From NCBI GenBank assembly GCA_023974075.1, contig JAMFTG010000113.1:186001-250000 (forward strand): a stretch of DNA of 64,000 nucleotides, written 5' to 3'. Below, piece by piece: positions 47,126 through 60,278 of the stretch. Position 1 is the first letter of the stretch, and every line of letters starts with the position of its first letter. Made by a program: the position numbers and the translations under genes. The notes under the pieces are model-generated. The model saw only the letters and a program-made list of their open reading frames with translations, had not been told where the DNA came from and made no database searches. This stretch comes from Chaenocephalus aceratus. Taxonomy: Eukaryota > Chordata > Actinopteri > Perciformes > Channichthyidae.

Positions 47126-47411
47126 ATATACTTGTCTCTTCCTGTCCTCTCTTCTCTCTGAAAAGCCACTTTGGCATCAAGTGGCAGCCGAGCTCGACCT
47201 CACCTGCTCTCAGCTCTTTAAGCCTTTTCCTCATCGTACTCTGAGCCCACTGTGTCCCCTTCTGGAGGTGTGTGTGCTGCAGCTGCTGGTGCTCACCCCC
47301 TGGAGGGAAGCAGAGTACAGCAGAGGTTTCTGCAGGCAGGTCTCTGATCTGCAGTGTGCCGCAGGATTGCCAGGAAGCAGGGATGCAGCCGGGTCAGGAG
47401 GCTGCGGGGCG

Positions 47412-47561
47412 ATGATGGTGTGGGCGTCCTGGTGCTGGTGGCAGGACGGGGGTCCGTGGAGGCCTGCCCGACCCCTGCAGCTGCCTGGGGAACACGGTGG
47501 ACTGCCACGGCCTGGGGATCCACTCCATACCCAGAAACATCCCCAGAGGCACCGAGAGGCT
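47412..47561 (+). CDS. slit1: Slit guidance ligand, first coding exon (slit1)
   Basis: Slit proteins are secreted Robo ligands that repel axons. This exon encodes a signal peptide and the first leucine-rich-repeat N-cap. The cap shows EACP, then [12 protein letters not shown] and [12 protein letters not shown], close to all vertebrate Slits, and ends at a GTGAGT donor (47562) in phase 2, as expected. Read literally, the frame shifts twice: one base seems missing near 47426 (between MMVWA and LVLVAGRG) and one in the C run at about 47470-47473. Supplying both gives exactly the right phase. I choose slit1 over slit2 or slit3 because arhgap19 lies just upstream in the same orientation, as in human. 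The other exons lie beyond the window. Confidence 0.8.
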
Positions 47562-47797
47562 GTGAGTACTCGTGCACGCACTCACACCGTGTGTGTGTGC
47601 AGACGGTTTTACTGTAGCGTGTGTGCAGAACGTATGATGATGATAACAATACGCTTATTTAGCAGCTTTCACAGAAATACAATTCACAAGAAAGAACAAA
47701 AGTTAAAATGAAGACCACAGAAACATGCATACAATATCAACATGAGGAAATGTAAGGTCAGCATAAACAAAAACACAGCCCACGTGGAGTCCTGAAA

Positions 47798-47891
47798 GGA
47801 ACACACACGCGAACAGAACACACACGAGAACAGAACACACACGAGACCAGAAACACACGAGACCAGAACACACACGAGAACAGAACACACA
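47798..47891. repeat. 18-19-bp minisatellite (ACACACGAGAACAGA)
   Basis: Five imperfect copies of a GAACACACACGAGAACA unit. Confidence 0.85.
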
Positions 47892-48620
47892 TCTCAAACA
47901 GAATACAAGCCAATGCGTCTTCAGCTGTTTTTAAAAGCTTCTGAGAGACTGCAGAGCGGCTTGTCTTGATTCGGATGATGATGATTAAACAAATGCATGA
48001 TGGAGAAGTGAAGAGAAGAACACAATTGTTATATTATTATTAAATGTTTATGGAATAAAGTAAAGTAGCAAATGGAAAATCATTTAGGTGCAGATAGTTT
48101 AAGTAAAACTACGATACATACTGAGTAAAATGTACTTAAAAAGACAGACATTTTAGTGTAAAATGCAGATGACCACCTCTTAACTTTATTTTAAGTATTA
48201 TAAATACTTATATACTAATATTTAAAATCATTTTGTACCTTAGCTTAGTACATTTCAGTTTTAGTGTACTTCTAAGAATATTAGAATCAGGAACCGGTTA
48301 TCAATCCCAGGGGGAATAAGGTTTGGAGTCAGTTGCACTCGAATAGAATAAATACATATTTATAGAAACATCAGAAATTGAAAGAAAAAGGGCAACACGA
48401 GTCCGCTGAGCCGCTGGGACACAGCATCGAGCAGGAAGGGACTCCCTCAGAGGGCTCATTGCTCATCACTACACTTTAAACCTCAGGTTAGGATCATGTT
48501 ATAGATTAGGGTGTGAAGGTCCTCACACGTATCATCAACCATGCATTTATCTGATGGATATGTGTGTGTGTAGGTGAACATGAGTCAGTAGTAGTACATT
48601 TTATTATCAGTGCGGCTGAT

Positions 48621-48714
48621 TTTGTGTGTGTGTGTGTGGTGTGTGTGTGTGTGTGTGTGTGTTGTGGTGTGTGTGTGTGTGTGTGTGGTGTGTGTGTGGT
48701 GTGTGTGTGTGTGT

Positions 48715-48807
<93 letters not shown>

Positions 48808-48822
48808 TGTGGTGTGTGTGTG
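48621..48822. repeat. Interrupted (GT)n microsatellite
   Basis: About 200 bp of GT with GG interruptions. Confidence 0.95.
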
Positions 48823-49994
48823 CAAATACACACAAATAAATTCCTGGTTTGACTCAGTGCCATGCTCCTTACAGCTCCGTTTACCAGCAGTCTGGTTAAC
48901 TTCACACACACACACACACACACACACATACCCCTGTTTAATGTTTCTTTAATTGCCAGCTCTTCGTAACTCGCCCATGCGATGCTCCGTACACATTCCT
49001 CATCACCTACGAGGGAGAAATGCCAAGCTTTTCATATTTTCTCTCCTTCTGCTCTTATTTTTATCCTATTCAAATCTCTGAATCTACTTTCCGCTTATAC
49101 AGAATAACTGTAAACGTTTTTGTGCATGTTTTTCCCTGAAGTTGCTTCCTGTTAGGAAAGTCAGTTGTATGAGGAACCGTTAAGATACCCAACAATACAA
49201 CGACATATGTCCAGCTGTTCATATGGTTGAGACTCTCTGTCGAATGGAGGAACCTCGCTTCACAATCAGCTGGTTGATTTGTCTCACATTTTAACGTCTG
49301 ATGGCATCTTTTCTCTCTTCTCTCCATTCTATACTTTCCCATTACGGCAACCCGATACGGTCCAGACAGCCATTTGGGGTGTTACGATCTGATTGGTGTG
49401 CATCTTAGGTTAATCATTGCCTTCTGAATACCAAAGAACAACGATACAAGTCAACATTTTGAACTGGAGAACCAGTCTGAGGCACCGTCGATGCATTTTC
49501 ACGCCAGTTTGGTAAGAATGAGACGTGTTGCTACATTCACTAGATCCCTATTTTGAACGCCTGTCATTGCTGCCCTACTCATTTAATGTGGATGAAACGT
49601 CCAGGAATCTAGCACTTGGATCATATTTGCAGACACACCAGCTGCTCTGTCTCAGTAGGAGGTTTCCAAAGCTGCCAGAGAAGCAGCGTGAAACCAATGC
49701 ATGTCTCCGGTTTATATACGTGTGAAAGTTACATATATTTTCTCGCTGTTACAATGCTTCACGTTATTCTGGAATGCTGCTAATACCGTTGGTTCTTTGA
49801 TTGGCGTGTCTGCCTGTTTTGACGAGCCATTCACTTTACGTACGAGCTAAGTGTCGGTGCAGATCGGGGGCTAGACATCAGCCCTCGCTTTTGTCGCTTT
49901 TTGGACTACCTCTGCTCTGATACTCTGCTGTCGCCGACTGACATATTTAGGTGTGGCATTAGGGTCTGTTATCTACCCTTTTCACAAATATGTC

Positions 49995-50410
49995 CAACAA
50001 ACGCAAGGCAAGGCAAGTTCACTAATAAAGCTTGTTTCAACAATAAGGCAGTTCAAAGAGCTTTACGATATATTCTGCAACAGAAACCGATGATATAATG
50101 AAATCTGAATACGTTGAAAAAAGTCAGAAAAAGCCAATAGAATGGAAATAAAATTAGCTTAAAAAGGACAAGACAGTTTTAAAGAACAATAGTACATGTT
50201 ATAGGGCAGTGTAAGATATGAATAGTTATTTGATTTAATAAAAGGCAGTGGAAGAAAGAGAAAAATATTCCCAAAAAAACGTCTTTAGCGGAGTGAGGCT
50301 GCTTTGATTGGAGTTGCAGAAGACCTGCAGATTTTGCCGTTTTGATCCAGATATTGAGAATGAAAAAACTGCTTCTCCATGTTTTCTTTTAGACTTCCGG
50401 CACAGAAAGC
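49995..50410 (-). mobile_element. LINE 3' fragment
   Basis: AGGCAAGGCAAG followed by AAGGCAGTTCAAAGAGCTTTAC is a common fish LINE 3' tail. Upstream on the minus strand (about 50410-50280) a degraded reverse-transcriptase C-terminus is readable (KHGEAVFSFSI). Confidence 0.65.
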
Positions 50411-51379
50411 AGACCAAATGCATCCAAATATAATTCCATATCTTAACATTCTGTATTGGAGATTTCACTTCAACAACTGTGCTCTTCAAAAAAAACCTAA
50501 GGACTATTGCAGAGTTGACTTATATAAAAAAGTAAACACTTAATCTGTTTCTGTCCCTCTATAAATGTATGTACTGCATGGGGGTTGTCGGTGCATGTAT
50601 GTGATTGTACGTTGTGAGTGTGTGTGTGTTCTCGAGTGCCTGTGTGTGAATAATTGATGATTGTCAGGGGGTGCCGGCAGAGACACATTATCCTTCCTCC
50701 TCTCTGGGTTACTGTAGCGTGGAGGATGTGTTCCCCTCTGAGGCTGATAGCTTTATGATCAGGGAAGAGGGCTCAGGCTCGCTGGTCAAAGAGAAATGGC
50801 CTGGAGAAAACTCTGAGCCTGCAAACCCACCCGCTCGCTTGTCTTTTTGTATATCGCTGAGATGGTACCAGTTCCTACGCTAAAGGTTTTTTCTGTACAG
50901 CCAAAAGAAACGAATTGAAAAACTGAAGAAAACTGTAGCATTTCCAGTTCCACCTGATGACGTAAGTGTAATTGTTATAAATGTAGCTACAATTTCATTT
51001 AGCGGAGCAGAAAGGTGACATTTCCGCTAATAACATCAAAGTTAAATCGTAACATTTGATATTTTATGTCAGGAGCCATACCAGCACAGTACTGGCTGGA
51101 TCCAACAAGTGTGCAATCAGACTCCAATCGGGCAGAAATTAGCATCTGGCATGATACTTCATTTAAAAAAAAAAAAGACATTGTTTGCGAGTTCAGGACG
51201 AACTTTGAGTCCCAAATGGAAAGACTTGCACACCAGAATTGTTGCTTTCTCCTTCCTTGTTGACAACTGTTAGCATTTGGCACCATTTTTCACGGAAGTC
51301 CCATCCTACGTCTTCACCTGCGAACATCACAAGCAATGAGTGGCCTGTGCTGCAGTGTGACGTTTTGTGTGTCAATAAC

Positions 51380-51837
51380 CAGTGTTTCCGCCAGACCAGG
51401 GCTGAGAGGGCGTCCACCCCGAGAGCGCGGGGGGGGGGGCGTCACGTGACTTGAATTTGAATTGAGCCGTCCCTTATAGATAGGCTACTATCTCTTTACA
51501 TATGCACACACACGCACCATTTTGAATCGCACCTTCCTTTATACTATCTTTACGTCTCCCTGCCGACAGGGACAACCCCTCCTTGCGTGGTCCTTGGAAG
51601 ATGCAGCGGTGGTTTGTTTTTTCCCGTCACAGGAACGCGCTTTGCTGGCGCGAAAATAATCCCACCAGACTCCTTTGCCCCTCCAACAGACGGATGTCCT
51701 TTTTTTCCTTTTCGTAATTTCAAGCGATTTAAAACTCGATCTTCTCTCAAATTATTTATTTGTTTGGATGCCCGGGCGTTCCGAGCTGAATAAGAGCGTG
51801 ACATGACGGCAAGACGCCCCCCCTGGCGGAAACGCTG
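51380..51837. mobile_element. hAT element, 458 bp, CAGTGTTTCCGCCAG ends
   Basis: Left end CAGTGTTTCCGCCAG; inverted right end CAGCGTTTCCGCCAG. Flanks TCAATAAC (51372-51379) and TCAATACC (51838-51845) match at 7 of 8 positions. Confidence 0.8.
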
Positions 51838-52307
51838 TCAATACCTATGGCAGGAATTTGAGGCATTGCTGTCGGATAAACTGGAGTAGTGACTACATTG
51901 AAGTACACCGAAAATATATTTCCAAGCATCTTCGGTGTTATCTAGACATTCAGATATATCTAGACAACTCAGCCTCCCTCCTTATACAAGGGACCCTGAA
52001 TTAGTTTGCTCCAAATATTGCAAAAACACTTCCCACGGATCAGAAGCGGGTCCTCCGGAAACCATGTCCTCTTTAATAATCTACATAACACATGTTCTAC
52101 ATTTGTCAAACGGACTATGACAGAAAGTACTTCCAAAGGAAACTCGTAGTGAGATCTGTGAACTGTCGAAATGAAACAGACCCTTTGTGTCCGGAAGGTT
52201 TTTCAGTGCTTTGACAGCGCGGTGATGGCTGCCTCATAAATCCAATGGGAATCTTCCGTTCCATTGAATATTGCAGAAAATAAGCTCTTTGGCAAACATG
52301 ATACTTA

Positions 52308-52603
52308 CGCCCTTCCACACGGCGGCGTGCGTTGAAGCTTCACGCTTCTGCCCATTCGCTTTGAATGGGGTGACGTCACGCTTCGCCGAACTGCATTCGC
52401 GTTGCTCGCTTCAAAAGTTGAGCAATGTTCAACTTTTGAAGCTTCGGCGGAGGCGTCAGCCAATCATATGCCAGTACAAGCTCGAGCCAATCAAACCGCG
52501 TGCTTGTGTGTCCGGGGCGGGAGATTCATGTGATTGGTTGTTGGTCGAGTTTCAGACACGTTCACCGGCGAGCTTCAACGCACGCCGCCGTGTGGACGCT
52601 GCG
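52308..52603. mobile_element. PIF/Harbinger-like MITE, 296 bp
   Basis: Near-perfect terminal inverted repeats contain TCCACACGGCGGCGTGCG and extend through GTTGAAGCT; only a few bases at the very ends differ. TTA flanks both sides (52305-52307 and 52604-52606). The 3-bp TTA target suits PIF/Harbinger. A central AAAAGTTGAGCAATGTTCAA palindrome is present. A truncated relative is at 32697. Confidence 0.8.
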
Positions 52604-55129
52604 TTACGCATCTGTTAAGCAGGATCATCTCCACATGTGAACACCACTTTATGTGTTCTCAAATGTAAGTGCAGTCATCGGAAGGCAACGTTATAAACAC
52701 TATGACCTACATCACGATCACATGACCTCCAAGTCACCGCAGCTGAGCGAAAGGCGGACTCATGTTCATCTTGATGACATTTAGACACTTGTTAGCAACC
52801 ACCCGCGGGATATTTAATGAAGTATTATATGTTGTGGAACAAAACGTTAACATCTCTTCGGCTTGCGTTAACCGCAGGCCTTATTTCAACCAACTGACCA
52901 AAAGTACTTGAAGACAAAGGGAGCAAAAGTGACAAAGCACTGAATCATCTCCGGGTCTCAAGACGTATTCCTGCAGCATTGGATTCCATTGTACCCCCAT
53001 GGTATTGGGATGGCAACAGACATTTCAGAGACCTCAAAAACCTTCCCATGGTTGTTCTGCGATGTGTGTGAACTGACCCTCCATGAGCAAATGACCAATG
53101 CCGGGTTACTCCGTGCATGTACACACAGCCGGCGTGACCTCTGCTCAGACGGTCTGCCATCCTGCAGACTCAGACAGTAACTCATTACATAGCTATTTGT
53201 TAGAGGGCTTGTCTCCAATTAGCATGTAAAGTGATCTGAGTGTGTGTGTCAGCTGGACAGCTAGCCACTGGGGGAAGGAGAGCAAGTGGGGGTGTGTGAG
53301 AGAGAAGCGGAGTGTGTGGACAGTATTCCCTGGGAGACGGGCAGCAATAAGAGGGTCGTTTATCAAGGTGACTGCAGTCAAACCAAACACCCCCTCCTCG
53401 TTGGATTGTCATGGCAACACTGAAAAATGGATGCCCCTTTGGGCCATGATGAGCATGGTTATTTGAGCTGAGAAAAAGGGGAAAGGGAGTGTGAGAGAAT
53501 CTGTGAAGTGAATGCACTGGTATTCGAGGAAAGAATGGACTTACAGCCAACGTTTCTTGTCAATTACTTAGCAATCCTTTATGTGAACTAAAGAAAAGTC
53601 ATACATTTATCATTGTTAGGAAGTTTTGGAATAAAACCCAGACTCGTTGTAACCTTCTTTCACCCAGATATTATGTCTCCTGCTCAGAGACCACACTCTT
53701 AACCAGTTCTACAAGTTTATAGTTGACAAGCATAGGGCCGTTTGCAAAAAAAAGCTGCTGATCGTGCACAATCGTCCCTTTAATAAAAAAAAAAAAAAAA
53801 AAAAAAGTTTTGATTGTCGCCTGGACCTTTGCGGGTCATTTTCTGCAGTTTTAAATAAGTCAACAGTTTACTACAATTATTACGACTTGTTGTTCTGGGA
53901 AATATATACTTTTTAAAATCTCCTGTGGTTTGCTAGGGTTTAGGAAGTAGTATTAGCATAAAGGTGGGGTAGGTAATTCACTTCAGAAACACTTGTTGCT
54001 ATATTCCATGGACATGCTCTCAACATCCCGATAGCAATGAATATATATATTTATTTTTTTTAGTCAATTTATTGAACATGTCAGAAACAAAAAATATAAC
54101 AATAATATATATATATATATTCTCTTTTTTTCTTTTTTTTCACTCAGATTAATAATTATAACAAAGTACCAAAAAAACAAATAATAACAAACAAACAAAA
54201 AAAAATAAAAATAATAATAATTTTCAGATAGTCTGAAGTACTTTGACAATACATTTTAAACGTATTTTCAAACTCTAGCGCTCTCGAGCTGGTTTCTCCA
54301 TTCTTACCTACCCTACCTTTAATATTTTAATAACTAGACTAGGTGGGTGGGCATGACTTGTACTACTGCTCTTCTTGATGCACAATTTATTTGTTCATAT
54401 CATAGAATTTTAAGGTCAACACTTTCAATGCTTCGTTGGATTAAGCAGTTCAACTCCTCTCTGGTAGAATAAATACATACAGTTTAAAGTGAACAGTTTA
54501 TACGATATGATATTTAATAAACATACTGTATCTGTACATGTTTGATACTCAAGCGCTTCCCGTTGTACCTCCTGCTGCTTCGCTCTGAATGTAGGACATG
54601 GACAGGAAACGTTTAAACAGACTGTCGACGTGTGAAAGTGTGAGAAAGTGCAGGTCGAGGTCTGTGTCGGACTCTGATGTTTTATCTTCCTGTATCTCAG
54701 GGAGCGAGAGGTGTGTGTGCTCCATCAATGCAGAGTTCCTGGAAACTCACACCTCAAACATAAATATCTGAAGCGGCGTGAATCAGAGCTACACACAGCA
54801 GTCCCACACTGCAAACTGAGAAAAACACACTCCAACGCTCTCTGTTTATTTATTTTCCTATATGTCTTATCAGAAAAGTATTTATGAAGCTACATGTGTG
54901 TTTGTGTTGGGTTCCATTGTATATATTTAGCCGCCAATGAGGCAACTAATTACCGGACTAACTAATTACTGGCAATCAACAAGTGGTTTATTTTTTAAGT
55001 TCATTAAAGGCCAACAACTATTCACAATTTAAAGATATAGTAATGTCGTTTTGAGTAGAGATTGAAGTCTCTCTCTCTGGGTATTGTAATCCGAGTTTTG
55101 ATGTGCTTGGTTAATATCAGCCATGTATG

Positions 55130-55615
55130 CATGCGAGTCCATGTGTGTTGGCTCCAATGTAGAGCTAATGGCCGCCGCTCCCCCACTCTTACAGTATGTT
55201 AAACCGTGCACCCCAGCACGTGCACTCCGCTCGGCATCGGCCAAACGGCTCGCTGCAACCCTCGCTGCGAAGGGGACCCAAGTTCCCATCAGCTAAAACA
55301 CGTGGGTTTGCTATCCTGGCTCCAAGATGGTGGAATGAGCTCCCATTGACATCAGGACAGCAGAAAGCTCACACACCTTCCAGACTGAAAACTCATCTCT
55401 TTCGACTCCACCTCGAGCGATAGAACTGCTAACAAAGCACTTATATACTAACAAAGGACTGGCTTATCTAAAGCCGGTTGAGTAGCACTTGAAATGTTTT
55501 TGCTCTATGAAACCTGATGTACTTTATGATTCTGTTTTCTTCAAGTTTGTATTTTGTTATTCGAACGCTTATTGTAAGTCGCTTTGGATAAAAGCGTCAG
55601 CTAAATGAAATGTTA
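55130..55615 (+). mobile_element. LINE 3' fragment
   Basis: Plus-strand remnant of a non-LTR reverse-transcriptase C-terminus (FAILAPRWWNELPLTSG, then SRLKTHLFRLHLER) ending in the widespread fish tail TAAGTCGCTTTGGATAAAAG at about 55575-55594. Confidence 0.8.
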
Positions 55616-56106
55616 TGTTGCAGTTACTGATGAAAAAGTTTTCCCAACTGATGGAATTGTCCCCCAAAATGTAGCGGCCACCCCTTCAAGCCCTTCTGAG
55701 GCTAAAGATGTGCGCTCTTATGTCAGCGTTGCATTGCTTTGTCACTGTTAGCAACGTCAGCTGCTAGCCACCGGGTCAGCTATACCTCCACGGTGAGAAC
55801 TGTGAGGAGGCAATCCCTCAGTCTTAGATCTGCTCTGAATTCTACTCAAAGCAATACTAAAAATGAATTTGAAAAACAAAACGGAAACACAACTTCATGA
55901 AACGGTGTCCATTTTACTCGAGATGATCCATAGATGTGAAGGTCTTTCATCGGTAACCATCAACGGTCAGATCTGTCGACTACCCTGAGAACCTGGACAT
56001 TGTTTTAATACAAAGACATGGTTTAATTTTCTTTAAAGCTCAAAAGATTCCTAGAAATCATTTCGTAGAAGTGGAGAAACGCCAGTACTAATTGGTAGAA
56101 TAAGAA

Positions 56107-56240
56107 GAAGGGTGGTGGTGGCGAAGTCGATAGGGACTTGGTTTGGCAACTGGAAGGTCACCAGTTCAAGTCCTGAAAAGACCAAGTGCTACCGAGGTGT
56201 CCCTGAGCAAGGCACCGTTCCCTACACTGTTTCACTATCA
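56107..56240 (+). mobile_element. tRNA-derived SINE
   Basis: Box A-like TGGCGAAGTCGATAGGGAC and box B-like GGTCACCAGTTCAAGTCC are spaced as in a tRNA head, followed by the SINE body word CCCTGAGCAAGGCACC and then a CA run. Confidence 0.7.
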
Positions 56241-56273
56241 CTCGCTAGTCCTCGTCTCCCTTTCTCTCTCAGT

Positions 56274-56276
<3 letters not shown>

Positions 56277-56344
<68 letters not shown>
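56277..56344. repeat. (CA)n microsatellite
   Basis: About 34 CA units directly after the SINE body. Confidence 0.95.
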
Positions 56345-56349
<5 letters not shown>

Positions 56350-57373
56350 GACAGGCTCACACCAGACAGATAATCCTCCGGCATGCTCTTCCACACACAC
56401 ACACACACACACACACCACACACACACACACTCTTGTTTCCCAGTTTCATTAGCAATTACTGCCACCTCGGCCTCCCATCTCTCTCTCTGTCCATCTCTT
56501 ATAATCATCTCACCATTTCCCCCGCAGCCTCTCAGTGGGGAAGACGCCGCTAATGAAGTGTCATTAGACGTGAGTGTGTGTGGTGGGTGTGTGCGTGTGT
56601 GTGTGGTCTCTAATATCAGTCACATCCACCGTGCTGCATCGGGAGAACGCAAAGAAAAGAAAGGAGGAGAAGGGGGAATGAAGAGTGTTTGAGGCTATCA
56701 GGGGGACAATGAGGAAGACGAGGGTGAACATAAAGAAGAGAACTGGTGATGGGAAGGAGGGAGAGATGATGATAGGAAAGAGTGTTTGGAGGAGAAAGGG
56801 AGGGGAGGAGGAAAAGAACATTGCTTTTACATCTGCACTGCAGCCTGGTGTTGACTCGGTGATATTTCACACGGCACGTTACAGGAGTTCTCTTTCCTGG
56901 TCAGAGCGGGAGGATATCTGCTGTGTGCTGGACGGATGTCGGTCGTGGTCAGATGTCGGTCCAAATGAAGCACCATTTACAAACCTCCCGCTCAGTCACA
57001 TCTTGTACTGATTGCTCTCTTCTCACGTGACCAAACAAAGGAAGAACCCACCCAGGTTTCCCAGAATGGCTCTGAATATGTCTTCAAAAGGGTTAGTGGG
57101 TTTGGAGCAGTTACCATGGACTTAATAGTTTTCTGTCCTGATGGTGTGTTTGACTTTGTTTGAGAACGGGGGTTCCCTACCCAAGATGGCCCTGACAGGG
57201 TGTGATCCGGATCACGGCTCTGCGGTGGGGTTTGTCAGGACTGAATCCAAACTACAGAAACAAGGTTTTTAGATTCAAGATTTCACTCGCAGTCCTTCGT
57301 CAGACCAGCTGCCAAACTGCACCACCAATGATCAAGTAAGAAAAGCAGCATTTGAGACCTGCAATATCTACAG

Positions 57374-57901
57374 CAGCGGTGTCTAGCTCAATTTCAGCAT
57401 TGAGGTTGCACTCAACGGGCCGGTTGTAACTTTAAGACTATATACACTACTTTTATCCAAAGCGACTTACATTCTCAATACTGAGGGCAATTTGGGGTGA
57501 AGGGTCTCAGGGACACAACGACATGCTGACTGCAGTGGGGTTTGAACCTGTGCCCCCCTGATCCCAACACCAACGCACTAATCCACTGCGCCACACGCCT
57601 ACATAAATAAACATATAAAATAATCTATTATATTACATTATTGCCTCTGCATTGGATTATTATCGGATAGGGGAATAACTTCATAATTAACTACGTCTGA
57701 AAGCAGAAGTGCAAATAATTGCAAATCTCTTCAGTGCGCTTGTCACAAAATGAGATGCATTGTGGGGCATGTAGTTTATGGACATCGTGCTTCTGTAAAG
57801 TGGCATGAAACCTTATAATAAACGTATTATATTTTTGCGGGCCAAATAAAATGAAGTCGGGGTCCGGATTTGGCCCCCGGGCCTTGAGTTTGACACCCCT
57901 G
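57374..57901. mobile_element. hAT element interrupted by a SINE
   Basis: Left end CAGCGGTGTCTAGCTCAA; inverted right end CAGGGGTGTCAAACTCAA. Flanks ATCTACAG (57366-57373) and ATCTATAG (57902-57909) match at 7 of 8 positions. A minus-strand SINE at 57440-57605 is nested inside. Confidence 0.8.
57440..57605 (-). mobile_element. tRNA-derived SINE
   Basis: On the minus strand, box A GTGGCGCAGTGGATTAGTGC (about 57595-57576) and box B GGTTCAAAC (57548-57540) are followed by a TAAGTCGCTTTGGATAAAAG tail (57470-57451). Confidence 0.75.
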
Positions 57902-58459
57902 ATCTATAGGCTATGATGACATGTGCGAAGACAGAGGGCTCACATCTGTTTTGGTGAAAGATTTTCTTGCCTTAATATCTGTTTATAGTCGTACAATCCT
58001 GTCTTTGAGTGTTACAACATGTTGTAAACATTGTGTTTGGCTAAGCCTGGAGTTCCTGTTGTGAAATGACTTGTCAGTTTATTACTTACGAGGACCATTA
58101 ACATGCTTTTCTACAATCCCCAAATGTTTAATTCAGAAAAATATGCATTCTCCATCATTGCATACATTTGTTTGCGCTATAAGGTTTAAGGCATTGCCGT
58201 TTATGATACTCGTCAGGTCTTACAACTCAACCCTTGTGACACGTTTCTGTTGCTCCCGGAAGACGATTGAGTTTAGAGGCCCGTCTCTTATCCTGGATCA
58301 GTGCTTCTGCTCTCTGTCCGTCTCTTATCTTTATTTCTCTCTCTCTAACCACACCACGTATCTCATCATCTTCCTCCGCGGCCCCCTCCTGTTCTCCCTC
58401 CATGTCCGATCCAACAGTGGAGAGCAGAGCGGATCAACTGCCTCGCTGCCCACTGAGGC

Positions 58460-58521
58460 TGTGTGTGTGTGTGTGTGGGTGTGTGTGTATGTGTGTGTGT
58501 GTGTGTGTGTGGGTGTGTGTG
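58460..58521. repeat. Interrupted (GT)n microsatellite
   Basis: GT array with GG and AT interruptions. Confidence 0.9.
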
Positions 58522-60198
58522 AGACGCGTTCTGCTTTAATGAGCTATTGTTTGGCAGAGTCGCCACTCGAGGGGAGTCTGTCGCTCAGCTGACCCCTGAC
58601 CCCGCCATGCTGCACAAAACTCGATTAACCACGCCTCATCAGCGCTGTGTTTGTGTTCATCCTTCGCCTCGTGTCTCTCCCTTCCCCTCAGACCAATCTC
58701 ACGAGGATTCTGCAATAAGTGGCTGATATGTTCCCGACTTAGCGTGTGTCCGAGGATCGCTTTGATAGTGTGTGACAATATGGCCATCGCTCGCTTTACA
58801 TCTCTCTCCCCGCTCTGGCTTTTTCTGCCAGTGCGGTCGAACTGTCAGGGTAACTTCACACACATCCAGGCAGTGATTCTGGACCCGTCTCCATCCATCC
58901 TCCCCTCCCTCAATCCCGGCCAATCGCCTGCTTCTGCTCGCCCTTAGTCTCTAAGAAATACCTCTTCTACCAGCTTCGGACTGTAAGACCTCCACATATG
59001 TTATTTTGTTCCCACTGGGATGATATTATTTTACCTTGGAACATTTCCCATTCCCAAATGTCTTTGTATCGACTGTAGAGGAGCAATCTGCCGGGCCAGT
59101 GGGAGTTACATTGTGCAGAACAAGGCCACTACTTGAAGTGAGAGCCAAGGCAAACCATGCCATGATTCTCTGTGCCAAACTTCAACTAGATTGAACACTT
59201 TGGGTGGACACACTGGGCAGGATTACATGAGTCCATTGCCAATCAATAAATACCTACTATACTGTGGAGTGGTGACTTCTCGTTGTGCTACTTAACTCTC
59301 CAATGTAGCTCAATCCTCATAAGACGGAGGAGGCGGCCGGTTAAACCAAATTAAAGTCAGATTTTCCCAACGTATAGTCTTTAGTATTCTCGTTAGGCTT
59401 CTGATAAACCTCACTACTTTGACTTACATGCTGTGTACCCTTGGTGGATTGAGCACTACTGGTTTGCAAAATACAGTCAAACCTGTCAATAGTGGGAGGA
59501 GCTTATCAGGCCCAGAAACACAACGCTGTTCAACATGACACTCTTTTATAATGAGAAGTTAAGCGTTTTCCAACACCAAATAATAGGAGATAAGGTCATT
59601 ACGTTAAATGTTTTTTTTAGTTGCCTTCCGAGCGAAATGGGAACTTCTCCAGGGGGACTTTGTGGTGTCAACAGAGAGGATTTGACCCACATTGGCTTTC
59701 TAGTACACACACAAACCGCGCACAGACTCTCAGGTGGTCAAATTCGTTTTGTTTAGCACCAAATCCCCTCCTTGCTCTAAAGTAGCAAAGAAACAAAAAT
59801 CGGGACAACTTAGAACTTAAAAGATCACTTTGTAGGTTAAACATTTAATCTTTTACTTTCGTCAGCCAAACATTTATTTTGCTCGCTAACTGTAGATTTG
59901 TCCCAGCATCATTTGTCTTATATAGAAACGTATAACATCTTTCAATGTACAAACGGTTACATGATTATTGTGCTAGAATCATGTATACATTGCGAACCCT
60001 AGCCTTCACCTTAAATTCATAAAAGAGAAATGGGAACATACGGGGAAAGTATTTATTGAAAGCCAAAATCTTCTTTGCAAAGGTCCTGTTCACACACCCA
60101 ACCCACAGCATCCACTCTCTCTCCGCTTCTCTCTCTCTCCCCTTTATACTAGGACACACTCGTCTCCACCCTTTACAGTAGTACAGGAACATGACACT

Positions 60199-60199
<1 letters not shown>

Positions 60200-60274
<75 letters not shown>
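60200..60274. repeat. (CA)n microsatellite
   Basis: About 37 uninterrupted CA units. Confidence 0.95.

Positions 60275-60278
<4 letters not shown>

Noticed and set aside
46839..47234. Long open frames rich in Ser/Leu/Phe or Glu/Arg over the AGA tract
   Set aside because: They are translations of a trinucleotide repeat and have no conserved domain.
57540..57600. tRNA gene on the minus strand
   Set aside because: Box A and box B are present, but a SINE body and LINE-like tail follow and no complete cloverleaf is evident.
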